22,685 nt of DNA, taken from positions 1-22,685 of the forward strand of contig JAEWDP010000131.1 of NCBI GenBank assembly GCA_023390055.1, given 5' to 3'. The translations under genes were made by a program, and so were the position numbers. Below the pieces are notes generated by a model that had not been told where the DNA came from, searched no databases, and saw only the letters and a list, made by a program, of their open reading frames with translations. Within the stretch, counting starts at the first letter, position 1, and each line of letters starts with the position of its first letter. The stretch comes from Pseudomonadota bacterium. Lineage in GTDB: Bacteria > Pseudomonadota > Alphaproteobacteria > Rhizobiales > Rhizobiaceae. This document shows, in pieces, positions 14,749 through 22,033 of the stretch.

Positions 14749-15500
14749 TGGATTTTTCCAGTGCAGCACGACGTGGACTTACACCGGAGAAACTTGAACA
14801 AACCTTGCGCGAAGTCGGTGCGCAGCGCTATCACAACCGCCACCCACTCCACGCCAAGATGACATCCGGCTCTCTGTCAAAGGGGCAATTGCAGGCTTGG
14901 GCACTCAATCGCTATTGCTACCAGGCAGTGATCCCCCGCAAGGATGCAACAATCCTTGCCAGGGCAGAAGATGCGGAATTTCGAGCGGAATGGCGCAAAC
15001 GTATTGAAGACCACGATGGCTCGAACGGCTTGGATGGCGGAATTTCCCGCTGGCTGAAACTTGCAACGGGTCTCGGCCTTGATGAGGCTCTGGTCACCAG
15101 TAAGACGCGTGCGCTACCGGCGACACGTTTCGCCGTCGGCGCCTATCTGTCTTTTTGTCGAGACAGATCCCTCCTGGAAGCCGTTGCGTCCTCTCTGACG
15201 GAGCTGTTCTCACCAATCATCATCGGTGAGAGGGTCCCGGCCATGCTCGCGAAGTATGAATACGTGACGGAAGAAACACTAGCGTATTTCAAGGCTCGTC
15301 CGATCCAGGCATCGCGCGATGCGGACTTTGCACTCGCATATGTGCTGCGCCACGCCAACACACCTGAAAAACAGCAGGCCGTCATTGATGCGCTCGTTTT
15401 CAAGTGTGATGTCTTATGGGCAATGCTGGATGCTCTCGAGCATGCCTATGGCGACAATGGCCAGATCCCTCCAGGTGCGTTTGACCCGGACGCGCCATGA
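14748..15500 (+). CDS. pqqC: PqqC, PQQ synthase (final eight-electron oxidation)
   Basis: Cofactor-free oxidase of the TenA-like helical fold that closes the ring and completes PQQ. It has 250 residues, the usual size. Segments RYHNRHPLHAKMTSG, LQAWALNRYCYQ and IPRKDATILARAED are the conserved active-site region with several His and Arg residues. Later, FSPIIIGERVPAML and ALAYVLRHANTPEKQ are also typical. The ATG at 14748 overlaps the pqqB stop, and its own stop overlaps the pqqD start in ATGA. No anomaly is seen. Confidence 0.97.
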   Translation: MDFSSAARRGLTPEKLEQTLREVGAQRYHNRHPLHAKMTSGSLSKGQLQAWALNRYCYQAVIPRKDATILARAEDAEFRAEWRKRIEDHDGSNGLDGGISRWLKLATGLGLDEALVTSKTRALPATRFAVGAYLSFCRDRSLLEAVASSLTELFSPIIIGERVPAMLAKYEYVTEETLAYFKARPIQASRDADFALAYVLRHANTPEKQQAVIDALVFKCDVLWAMLDALEHAYGDNGQIPPGAFDPDAP

Positions 15501-15796
15501 GGAGGACACGCCGCAGACGAAGGCTACTCGAACAGACCTCAACACCCGTGCTGAAACCACAGGTAAGATTACAGTTCGATCCTGTGCGAAATGCCTGGGC
15601 CGTGCTGTCGCCCGAAAAAGTCTTCTGGCCTGATGAGATCAGTCTTGATATCCTGCAACTGTGTGATGGTGAGCATACCGTAACCCAGATTCTGGAGGTG
15701 CTGGCATTGCAATACGATGCTCCAGCCGACGAGATGGCGGGGGACGTTCAGTCGTTCCTGCAGGAGTGGTCTGACCGGTTCTTGGTGGCGCTATGA
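15497..15796 (+). CDS. pqqD: PqqD, PqqA-binding chaperone
   Basis: Small peptide chaperone that binds PqqA and presents it to the radical SAM enzyme PqqE. The 99-residue product has the PqqD fold markers VRLQFDPVRNAWAVLSPEK, ILQLCDGEHTVTQILE and a C-terminal helix. The N-terminus MRRTRRRRRLL is unusually arginine-rich and precedes the conserved domain by about 20 residues. The start is fixed by the ATGA overlap with pqqC and by the AGGAGG just inside the gene. The stop again overlaps the pqqE start (ATGA). Separate pqqD and pqqE genes, not a fusion, are present here. Confidence 0.95.
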   Translation: MRRTRRRRRLLEQTSTPVLKPQVRLQFDPVRNAWAVLSPEKVFWPDEISLDILQLCDGEHTVTQILEVLALQYDAPADEMAGDVQSFLQEWSDRFLVAL

Positions 15797-16911
15797 GCGA
15801 GGCCATACTTCCTCCGATCGGAATGCTGGCTGAGCTGACACATCGCTGTCCGCTGCAATGTGCCTATTGCTCCAATCCGGTGGAGCTCTTGAAGGCGAAC
15901 TGCGAGATGTCCACTGAAAGCTGGCTGTCTCTTTTTGATCAAGCCGCAGACCTCGGAGTACTGCAAGTCCATCTGTCAGGGGGAGAGCCGACCCTCAGAC
16001 GTGACCTCGAAATTCTGGTTGACCGGCTTGCCACCCGTGGTGTCTACGCCAATCTCATCACGGCCGGCGTCGGGTTACCACATGAACGTATCAGGACCTT
16101 GGCGGACGCCGGTCTCAATCACGTACAGATCAGTTTTCAAGGAGCCCGTTCCGAAACGACCGAGAAAATCGGCAACTACCGGGGAGCACATCAAAAGAAG
16201 ATCGATACGGCAAGAGGCGTTCGAGAAGCGGGTCTGCCATTAACGATCAATGCACCCATCCACCGCCACAACATTGATGAGATATCGGCGTTCATAGACC
16301 TTGCGCTGGACCTGGATGCAGAACGTCTGGAAATTGCCAATGTGCAGTATGCCGGCTGGGCACTCCTGAACCGCAACGCGCTGATGCCTGACCAGGCGTC
16401 CGTGGAACATCAGGTAGAGATTATCCAGCAAGCTCAAAGAGAGCTCCACGGTATTCTCGCCATCGATTTCGTCACACCTGACTATCACGCAATCTATCCA
16501 AAGCCATGCATGGGTGGCTGGGCGCGTGATGCATTCGTCGTCGCTCCAGATGGAACTGTCCTTCCCTGCCATGCGGCAAAGACCATTCCGTCACTGGTCT
16601 TCGACCGCTTCGGCGAAGTCGAACTTGCGGAAATCTGGCGAGACTCGTCATCATTCAATGCGTTTCGCGGTACGGACTGGATGCTTGATCCCTGCCGGAG
16701 CTGCGAGCGGAAAGAAATTGATTGGGGCGGATGTCGTTGTCAGGCAATGGCAACTGCCGGAAGCGCCCAATCGACGGATCCAGTATGTATCAAGTCACCG
16801 CTGCATTTTCGAATGAAAGCCCTGATCCAGGAGGCAGCGTCCTCCGATAGAGACAATTTCCAGTACCGTCGCATAGGAAAAAACGTCCCCGAAGAGGTTT
16901 CCGGCCAATAG
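15793..16911 (+). CDS. pqqE: PqqE, radical SAM PqqA cross-linking enzyme
   Basis: Radical S-adenosylmethionine enzyme that forms the carbon-carbon bond between Glu and Tyr of PqqA. The [4Fe-4S] cluster motif is C19-x3-C23-x2-C26 (HRCPLQCAYCSN), followed by VHLSGGEPTLR, which binds S-adenosylmethionine. The C-terminal SPASM region shows cysteines at VLPCHAA, DPCRSCE and GGCRCQA for auxiliary clusters. The 372 residues are the usual size. It is coupled to pqqD by a four-base overlap. It ends the pqq transcript; the protease genes pqqF and pqqG are not in the window, so processing of the peptide must come from elsewhere. Confidence 0.97.
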   Translation: MSEAILPPIGMLAELTHRCPLQCAYCSNPVELLKANCEMSTESWLSLFDQAADLGVLQVHLSGGEPTLRRDLEILVDRLATRGVYANLITAGVGLPHERIRTLADAGLNHVQISFQGARSETTEKIGNYRGAHQKKIDTARGVREAGLPLTINAPIHRHNIDEISAFIDLALDLDAERLEIANVQYAGWALLNRNALMPDQASVEHQVEIIQQAQRELHGILAIDFVTPDYHAIYPKPCMGGWARDAFVVAPDGTVLPCHAAKTIPSLVFDRFGEVELAEIWRDSSSFNAFRGTDWMLDPCRSCERKEIDWGGCRCQAMATAGSAQSTDPVCIKSPLHFRMKALIQEAASSDRDNFQYRRIGKNVPEEVSGQ

Positions 16912-17057
16912 ACTTTCGTCACCATTCACATTCTGTTGTCCGGTCTCCGTTGCAAATCTCTTGAATTTTTAACAACAAGAGGAAGATAATATGGTGTGAC
17001 GACTTTGATCATTCACCCCGGCCCCATTGTTTCTATCAGGGGCAAAGGAGGCATGAC
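16912..17057 (+). promoter_or_regulatory. Spacer after pqqE with a weak hairpin
   Basis: CTCTTG at 16958-16963 can pair with CAAGAG at 16976-16981 across an AT-rich 12-nt loop. This could be a weak terminator for the pqq operon. No clear promoter for the next small gene was found. Confidence 0.25.
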
Positions 17058-17336
17058 ATGTTTCAAGATGAGCAGGCACGCGATCAAGACACACAGATTG
17101 GATGGCTGAAGAACCGGCTGCGAAACGAAGCAACGATCTTGACCTCTCCGACTGCCAAGATGGATTTTCTGCGCGAGCAGCTTTCCAAGGGTGGGAGGGC
17201 GACAGATGGCATGAGCCTGAAGCTCCTGTGGCTTGAGTGGCGTTATGATGTGCTGATTCTGGCCGGCGGTCTTACCCGTTGGATGCGAAAACTTGATACG
17301 CGTTTCAATCATTTCCCTCAGCGCCAGCGCCATTGA
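17058..17336 (+). CDS. Small hypothetical protein
   Basis: I do not recognise this 92-residue product. It begins with a strongly charged, Asp/Gln-rich stretch (MFQDEQARDQDTQIGWLKNR), continues as probable helix (AKMDFLREQLSKGG) and has a short hydrophobic segment WRYDVLILAGGLTRW too short for a sure membrane span. The tail is basic. No signal peptide or metal motif is seen. The ATG at 17058 has AGGAGG 6 nt upstream, a strong site that argues it is translated. It lies 66 nt before the DUF488 gene on the same strand, so the two may form a small operon. It could be a cytosolic accessory protein; no function is proposed. Confidence 0.65.
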   Translation: MFQDEQARDQDTQIGWLKNRLRNEATILTSPTAKMDFLREQLSKGGRATDGMSLKLLWLEWRYDVLILAGGLTRWMRKLDTRFNHFPQRQRH

Positions 17337-17401
17337 GCGACCGCAAACGACAGATATCTCGCACGCCTAGCGCGAGAATGATTGTATAACAGGAGGTACC
17401 G

Positions 17402-17758
17402 GTGACCATCAGGCCGGTCATTCATTTGAAGCGCGCCTATGTTGCACCGGGAAACAAGGATGGCTGTCGCGTTCTCGTTGACCGGATCTGGCCACGAGGT
17501 ATCAAGAAGGACGATCTTGATCTCGACCATTGGCTGAAGGAGATTGCTCCTAGCGCCGAACTACGTAAATGGTTCGGCCATAGGGATGAGCGGTGGGAGG
17601 ATTTTCGCCGCAAATACCGTGAAGAGCTTGATCAACATTCAGATGAAGTCGATTTCCTGCGAAACCTCTGCGACAAAAAAACGGTAACTCTTGTCTACGC
17701 CGCCAGGGACGAGGATCACAACAATGCAGTCGTCATCAAGGATTATCTTGGTGAATAA
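17402..17758 (+). CDS. DUF488 family protein
   Basis: Small cytosolic protein of 118 residues in the DUF488 family, whose biochemical role is unknown. The conserved core is visible: IHLKRAYVAPGNKDGCRVLV, then DRIWPRGIKKDDL with the typical W-P-R-G, LKEIAPSAELRKWFGH, and the C-terminal TLVYAARDEDHNNAVVIKDY. Start is GTG at 17402, supported by AGGAGG 5 nt upstream. Family members often sit near stress or metal-related genes, which is not informative here. It ends before a gap shared with a convergent gene. Confidence 0.93.
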   Translation: MTIRPVIHLKRAYVAPGNKDGCRVLVDRIWPRGIKKDDLDLDHWLKEIAPSAELRKWFGHRDERWEDFRRKYREELDQHSDEVDFLRNLCDKKTVTLVYAARDEDHNNAVVIKDYLGE

Positions 17759-17774
17759 TAGTCGAGATAGGATA

Positions 17775-17815
17775 GGAGAGCAGAAAGCTGCCACAGATTG
17801 GTGGGTGGGCTCTCC
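17775..17815. terminator. Possible convergent terminator
   Basis: GGAGAGC at 17775-17781 pairs with GCTCTCC at 17809-17815. The 27-nt apical part can fold further through CCAC and GTGG. It lies between the ends of the DUF488 gene and the minus-strand operon. No U-run is present. Confidence 0.3.
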
Positions 17816-17829
17816 GACACAATCAAAAT

Positions 17830-18417
17830 CTATGATGCTGCAAGACTGATCTCGGACGTAACCTCGAGTGCACGGTCTTCGCGCGCATCCCCATCTTTGA
17901 GTTGACCACGTGCGGCGAGAACACGATCCCGCTCTCGGATGAGCTCCGAGATTTCTTGCTCGTATGCAGCAAAAATTGCAGTCAGCCAGCGATTTACCAG
18001 ATAGGAAGGTCGCGGCATCTGCACGTCAAATCGAGGCAGGAGACCAATCGTTCCTTCTGCGTCCAGCCAGTCGTCACCAACCACCCACTGGTTCACGGTA
18101 AACAGCCGCAATATGCGTCCATATGCATCCACCCCGACTGCTGCGAGGTGATGAATTGGCCCGTCGATACCCTGTGGCCGCAGGAAGCAGTGGAAATGGC
18201 CGTGCTCGACGGCGCCCTCTTTGGCCGCATGGCAATGATAGAACCACTGCGCCCCACTCTCATTGTCGAATACGTCACCCGCCGGGTAATGTTCCCACTG
18301 GGCAACTTCCGATGTATCGCGAAAGGTTTCACCAAGGACGTTGAGCCCACCTTTGGCGAGCAGGCTCTCGCAGAAAGAAATTTCATGCAGTGCCCTTGCC
18401 TTTGCGCTGTCAGTCAT
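17830..18417 (-). CDS. Conserved hypothetical protein with an H-x-H-C motif (possibly DUF6969)
   Basis: A 195-residue soluble protein of unknown function, possibly the DUF6969 family; I am not certain of that name. The middle has WFYHCHAAKEG, then EHGHFHCFLRP, a cluster of His and Cys that could bind metal or a sulfur species. After that come HLAAVGVDAYGRILRLFTVN and a C-terminal helix rich in Glu and Arg (ISELIRERDRVLAARG). No signal peptide is visible. The start at 18417 is fixed by GGAG 7 nt upstream and lies 4 nt after the stop of the Cys-repeat gene. The longer open frame to 18642 is the antisense-like shadow of that repeat and is rejected. It is the last gene of the run with YeeE and the Cys-repeat protein. 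Confidence 0.82.
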   Translation of the reverse strand: MTDSAKARALHEISFCESLLAKGGLNVLGETFRDTSEVAQWEHYPAGDVFDNESGAQWFYHCHAAKEGAVEHGHFHCFLRPQGIDGPIHHLAAVGVDAYGRILRLFTVNQWVVGDDWLDAEGTIGLLPRFDVQMPRPSYLVNRWLTAIFAAYEQEISELIRERDRVLAARGQLKDGDAREDRALEVTSEISLAAS

Positions 18418-18421
18418 CGGT

Positions 18422-18733
18422 CTACTCCGACAGTGGAACGGGAGGAGGAGGTGGCGCACGCTTCGCGGGTTTTTCTGGAAGAGCAGCCGGTGGCGGCGGT
18501 GGCGCCAGCTTTGGCTTGGCCGCCGGACCAGGGGCGCCTGCAGCACAAGGCGCCGCTGCAGAACAGGGTGCCGCGGCGGCGCAGGGCGCTGCAGCAGAAC
18601 ATGGTGCCGCCCCGGACGCGGCCGAAGGTTTTGCTTGAGCAACAGGCACCGGATGCGTGTAATGATCTACCGCCACCGCAGCTGTAGCTGCGGCGAGTGC
18701 TGCGCCAAAAAGAAGTGTATTTCGCGTGCTCAT
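18422..18733 (-). CDS. Small Ala/Pro-rich membrane-anchored or secreted protein with four evenly spaced cysteines
   Basis: Unrecognised 103-residue protein. Residues 5-22 form a hydrophobic signal or anchor. Residues 43-66 are four copies of a six-residue unit APC(S/A)AA, with cysteines at 45, 51, 57 and 63. The remainder is proline-rich with two runs of five prolines and lysines between, likely extended and able to span the periplasm. The ATG at 18733 overlaps the YeeE-type transporter stop in ATGA, so the two are translationally coupled. The sequence is low complexity, yet the coupling and the in-frame continuity support a real gene. The cysteines could carry persulfide or bind a thiophilic metal; this is inference. 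Confidence 0.75.
   Translation of the reverse strand: MSTRNTLLFGAALAAATAAVAVDHYTHPVPVAQAKPSAASGAAPCSAAAPCAAAAPCSAAAPCAAGAPGPAAKPKLAPPPPPAALPEKPAKRAPPPPPVPLSE
18537..18607 (-). repeat. Four tandem 18-nt units encoding APC(S/A)AA
   Basis: Inside the small Cys-repeat gene, cysteine codons recur every 18 nt, with the first at 18599-18601 and the last at 18545-18547. Units are similar, not identical, in DNA, so the protein pattern seems kept by selection or is an old expansion. Confidence 0.7.
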
Positions 18734-19944
18734 CGTTTCTTAAACCCATCAAGACCAAAAACCGGACGAAGCCAGATTCCTGCGAGCGACCCAACGAAGG
18801 CGGCAGCAAACCAGAGCCAGCCGTGAAGGCTGCCCGACGCGATCCCAGAGAATAATGCACCAATGTTGCAGCCGAAGGAAAGTCGTGCACCGTAACCCAT
18901 CAGCAGGCCACCGACCGCCGCCGCCAGCATCGAGGCGAAGGGAACGTTCACCTTGGGTGCAAATTTCCCTGCAAGACTTGCCGCAAGCCCTGCTCCTAAA
19001 ATGATGCCGAAATTCATGACCGATGTGACGTCAGCAAGGACGCTGCCCTCAAGTGCCGATTTTGGCCCGGGCCAGTTCCAGAACGACCAGCTTTCCACGC
19101 CAATACCGGCTGCCTGAGCTACCTTGGCGCCCCACAGGCCAAATCCGAAGGTGACAGACCATGGATGGCCAGCAATCAGCAGTGTCGCGATATTGAGAAG
19201 GGCCAAAAGCAACCCTGCCCCAATTAGTGGCCATGGGCCGTAAAGCAGCCAACTCCAGCCAGGTCGCGCTGGTATCGGTTCACGTTCGATATTGCCGTGT
19301 GCTTTCCGCTCGATCAATGCCGTTACATAGGCAACGAGCCCGAGGGCAGCAAGCGTCGCAAGCAGCGCTGTGCCAACACCCAGCTTGCGGCCAAGGTCAA
19401 TGACACCGAAAGAGGGAAGTTCCAGCCACCAGGGCAGATGCGCTGTGCCGACAACTGCACCGACAATAAAGAACACAAGTGTCACCAGCATGCGGGACGA
19501 GCCCCCACCGACAGTGAACAGGGTACCCGATCCGCAACCGCCACCGAGCTGCATGCCCAGACCGAACATCAATGCCCCTATCAGGACAGACACGCCGACG
19601 GGCGCAATTGCGCCGACAAGCGAGCTGCCTCCGAGACTGCCGGCTGATAGAAGAGGTATCATCGCGACAGCGGCGACACCAATCATCAACATCTGCGCCC
19701 GTACACCCCGGCCGCGGCGCTCGACGACCATCCGACGCCATCCTCCCGTGAAACCGAAGGAACCGTGGTAGAGGGCTGCCCCCAGGAGGCCGCCGACGAT
19801 GAAGAGTGCCGCCTGCCTCAGGTCAATGAGACCCATAATGACCAGAAAGCCAATCAGGAGGGCACCTCCTGCCACGATGGCGGGAGCACGGTCAGTCACG
19901 GCCGGAGGCAGGTACTTTGGGGGATCGCTTACTATTTCGCTCAT
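18730..19944 (-). CDS. YeeE/YedE family membrane transporter (sulfur-compound uptake type)
   Basis: Polytopic inner-membrane protein, 404 residues, about ten or more hydrophobic segments in two halves. Each half has the family's Gly/Cys motif: GLGMQLGGGCGSGTLFTVGG in the first half, and GYGARLSFGCNIGALFSGIA in the second. In characterised YeeE (TsuA) proteins, conserved cysteines guide thiosulfate through the membrane. The family also includes proteins linked to selenium and other sulfur species, so the cargo is not certain. The ATG at 19944 has only a weak AAGAAA site. It follows a secreted rhodanese gene by 105 nt, with an intrinsic terminator between, and is coupled to the Cys-repeat gene by a four-base overlap. 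Together these suggest periplasmic sulfur handling. Confidence 0.9.
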   Translation of the reverse strand: MSEIVSDPPKYLPPAVTDRAPAIVAGGALLIGFLVIMGLIDLRQAALFIVGGLLGAALYHGSFGFTGGWRRMVVERRGRGVRAQMLMIGVAAVAMIPLLSAGSLGGSSLVGAIAPVGVSVLIGALMFGLGMQLGGGCGSGTLFTVGGGSSRMLVTLVFFIVGAVVGTAHLPWWLELPSFGVIDLGRKLGVGTALLATLAALGLVAYVTALIERKAHGNIEREPIPARPGWSWLLYGPWPLIGAGLLLALLNIATLLIAGHPWSVTFGFGLWGAKVAQAAGIGVESWSFWNWPGPKSALEGSVLADVTSVMNFGIILGAGLAASLAGKFAPKVNVPFASMLAAAVGGLLMGYGARLSFGCNIGALFSGIASGSLHGWLWFAAAFVGSLAGIWLRPVFGLDGFKKR

Positions 19945-19974
19945 TTTCTTACAGCTGTCTGTTTGGCATATATC

Positions 19975-20008
19975 AAAAGCGAATGTCTGGGGTTACAGAC
20001 ATTCGCTT
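19975..20008 (-). terminator. Intrinsic terminator after the rhodanese gene
   Basis: AAGCGAATGTCTG at 19977-19989 pairs perfectly with CAGACATTCGCTT at 19996-20008 (13 bp, 6-nt loop). On the minus strand the stem runs into TTTT. It begins 41 nt after the rhodanese stop and 30 nt before the YeeE start, so YeeE is either expressed by read-through or has its own promoter in the short gap. Confidence 0.8.
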
Positions 20009-20049
20009 GCTTGCATCAGTCGATGGTGACTGGCCCAGTAGAGCCAGTA

Positions 20050-20961
20050 TCAAGTGCCGGATTTGTTCTCAACAGGGCGAGCAGGATCAGCAGTCCATTC
20101 GGACATCGAGCCATCGTACATGCTGGACTTTTTGTTGCCCAGGATTTCACTCAGCCCGAACCAGGCAACTGACGCCCAGTGGCCCGTGTTGCAAAAAGAA
20201 ATGTTTTCCTGGTCTGCCTTGAGGCCAACGGCCTCACTCAGAGCTTTCACCGTTTCTGGACGTGCAAAGAGTGCATGCTCACTACTATAAAAGTCGCTAT
20301 GCTTGATGTTGACGGAGCCTGGAATCGTGCCATTGGCATGAACCACAGGGCTCTTCGACTTTCCTTCAAACTGTTCAACCGGGCGGCCATCAACCAGGGT
20401 CACGCCGGCTTCAAGCGCCGCGACGACTTCTTCTGTCGTCGCGAGCAGGTCTTCCTGCAATTCATACTCGAAGTTAACCGGCTGCGGCTCTACCGGCTTT
20501 TCAGAACGCTCGCCACCCGCCGCATCAAACTGCCGCCAGCCACCGTCCAGGATCGAAACTTCGTCATGCCCAAGATACTTGAATGTCCAATAGACGCGGG
20601 TGGCGCCGCCGAACTCACTAGAATCCGTACCCCAAGGAACGATGACAACATGATCGTCGTCATCAATACCGAGATCGCCGATCAATTTAGTGATCTGCTC
20701 TAGCGGAGGCAGCATGCCGGGCACGCCTTCCACCTCGGTGCGCCAGCCTGCACTGGCGTAAGGCGCAACAACCGCACCAGCTATATAAGGCTTTTCACCA
20801 AGTTCGGTCTCCGCGATATTGTCACGGATATCGAGCACGACCACGTTTTCCTTGCCCGCATTGAGTTTCACCCATTCGGCATCGACGAGGGGGCGGATTT
20901 CATCGGCCAGTGCAGGAGCCGCAAGAAAGGACAATACGGATACGAACGCAGCAAAGCGCAT
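20050..20961 (-). CDS. Secreted two-domain rhodanese (sulfurtransferase)
   Basis: Periplasmic sulfurtransferase of the thiosulfate/3-mercaptopyruvate type, 303 residues. A signal peptide (MRFAAFVSVLSFLAAPALAD) is followed by two rhodanese domains. The first lacks an active-site Cys (IVPWGTDSSEFGGAT). The second carries Cys257 in ISFCNTGHWAS, the catalytic loop. The segment DDRPVEQF-like VDGRPVEQFEG and HANGTIPGSVNIKHSDFYS are typical. ATG at 20961 was chosen because GGAGTG lies 6 nt upstream; a GTG at 20970 overlaps that site. A terminator follows. It sits before a YeeE-type sulfur transporter, so it may release or load sulfane sulfur outside the membrane. No link to methanol oxidation is shown directly. 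Confidence 0.92.
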   Translation of the reverse strand: MRFAAFVSVLSFLAAPALADEIRPLVDAEWVKLNAGKENVVVLDIRDNIAETELGEKPYIAGAVVAPYASAGWRTEVEGVPGMLPPLEQITKLIGDLGIDDDDHVVIVPWGTDSSEFGGATRVYWTFKYLGHDEVSILDGGWRQFDAAGGERSEKPVEPQPVNFEYELQEDLLATTEEVVAALEAGVTLVDGRPVEQFEGKSKSPVVHANGTIPGSVNIKHSDFYSSEHALFARPETVKALSEAVGLKADQENISFCNTGHWASVAWFGLSEILGNKKSSMYDGSMSEWTADPARPVENKSGT

Positions 20962-21262
20962 TGGAAACACTCCTTGGTAACTGCATGGGCGGTGCCCGTG
21001 CGAATTTTCTGCAATTTAGCCTCCGCAATGAGCAAAGTCAGAACATAAGCTGTCTTGGAGTGGGCTGACTGCGGAATATTTTTCTTTCGGGTCGAGAAAC
21101 TTCGGCACAAGATTTTGCACTGCAGCAAAATGCATGGGCAAGTGTCCTATCGGGCGGCACCAGAACCTCAGACCAGTTCGCAGGGCAATCGCGCAATTCT
21201 TATGGTCTTCGGTTGGATACATGTCGAGGCAAACAGGGGCGCCTCCCCCACGAAAGCAGCCA
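20962..21262. promoter_or_regulatory. Region upstream of the rhodanese gene
   Basis: About 300 nt without a convincing gene. ATTTTGC at 21112-21118 and GCAAAAT at 21125-21131 form a 7-bp inverted repeat with a 6-nt centre, a possible operator for the rhodanese gene. No secure promoter boxes were found. It is bounded on the right by the pxpC remnant. Confidence 0.35.
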
Positions 21263-22033
21263 CTATAATGCGGAGGCGTGCTTGATCTCCAGATCTTCCA
21301 AGAGGTTTGAAAGGGCTGTTTGCGCAAGAGCGCTTTCGCGCTCAGCTTCCTAATGCAGGCAGTAGCGGAAACGAACCTTTGCCCGCGACGGCATTTGTGC
21401 AAGCCTCGAAATCTCCCAACTTGCGACGGTCGCGATCTTTGGAAAGCCAGCGGTCTTCTGACAGTCTGCCATCAACACGACCAATCGACCCGATGAAGGC
21501 ATCTGGATCGACCCGATAACCGTCCCGTCGGAGACAATATCATGACCCTTTTGTGCATGAATAAACGGACCATCCAACATCATCGCCATACGGTCACGGT
21601 CAACAGAGACCTCGAACTGTGCAGTCCGAAGAAGATGTCTGGCCTCGACAGAGAAATAGTCCTCCTGGGGCCCAGATACGACCGCAATCGGCCGATGATA
21701 CCGGCGGAATGGAAGAACCAGCCGACGCGCAATTCCGTCACTGCAATTTCCAAGCGGCAGATGATCGTCCGCCCGTAGCGTGCGCCCATCAAGACCACCC
21801 ATCCCGGTTCGCAAATGGGTCGCTCGACTGCCGAGGACTGGCGGTGTGACTACCCCGCCAGAAATGGAGAGATAACCCCAAACGGCACCCTGCATGGCAC
21901 CAACTTTCAGGACGGAGCCGCGACGCAACCGGTGGGCTTTCCAATTGGGAACACGATCTTCGCCAATCCGAACTTCACATCGCCCGCCCGTAACAGCGAT
22001 CAGGCAATCACGATCTGCGCGGAAAGTGCGTCG
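21263..22033 (-). pseudogene. pxpC: Remnant of pxpC (5-oxoprolinase subunit / KipA-type carboxyltransferase domain)
   Basis: The frame encodes a recognisable middle and C-terminal part of the PxpC/KipA family: DCLIAVTGGRCEVRI, GAVWGYLSISGGVV, VLGSRATHLRTGMGGLDGR, VSGPQEDYFSV, QMPSSGRLVVLMADCQKTAG and GFPKIATV. Family proteins begin with about 70 further residues that are missing; at about 22030 the sequence changes to the end of an ArdC-type gene. A TAG at 21350-21352 interrupts the frame. Family-like sequence (EAERESALAQTALSNLLEDL) continues in the same frame to a TAG at 21263-21265. pxpA and pxpB are not beside it. Two separate lesions make it almost surely non-functional, unless a read-through or short form is used. 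Confidence 0.82.

Noticed and set aside
18537..18607. CRISPR or DNA satellite reading of the 18-nt repeat
   Set aside because: Units are contiguous, without spacers, in phase with the codons and inside a coupled reading frame.
18418..18642. N-terminal extension of the H-x-H-C protein, rich in Arg, Pro and Leu
   Set aside because: It is the out-of-frame reading of the Ala/Pro/Cys repeat gene on the same strand; a ribosome site supports the start at 18417.
21016..21402. Minus-strand 128-codon frame between the rhodanese gene and the pxpC remnant
   Set aside because: Overlaps the pxpC remnant in another frame and has no recognisable sequence features.
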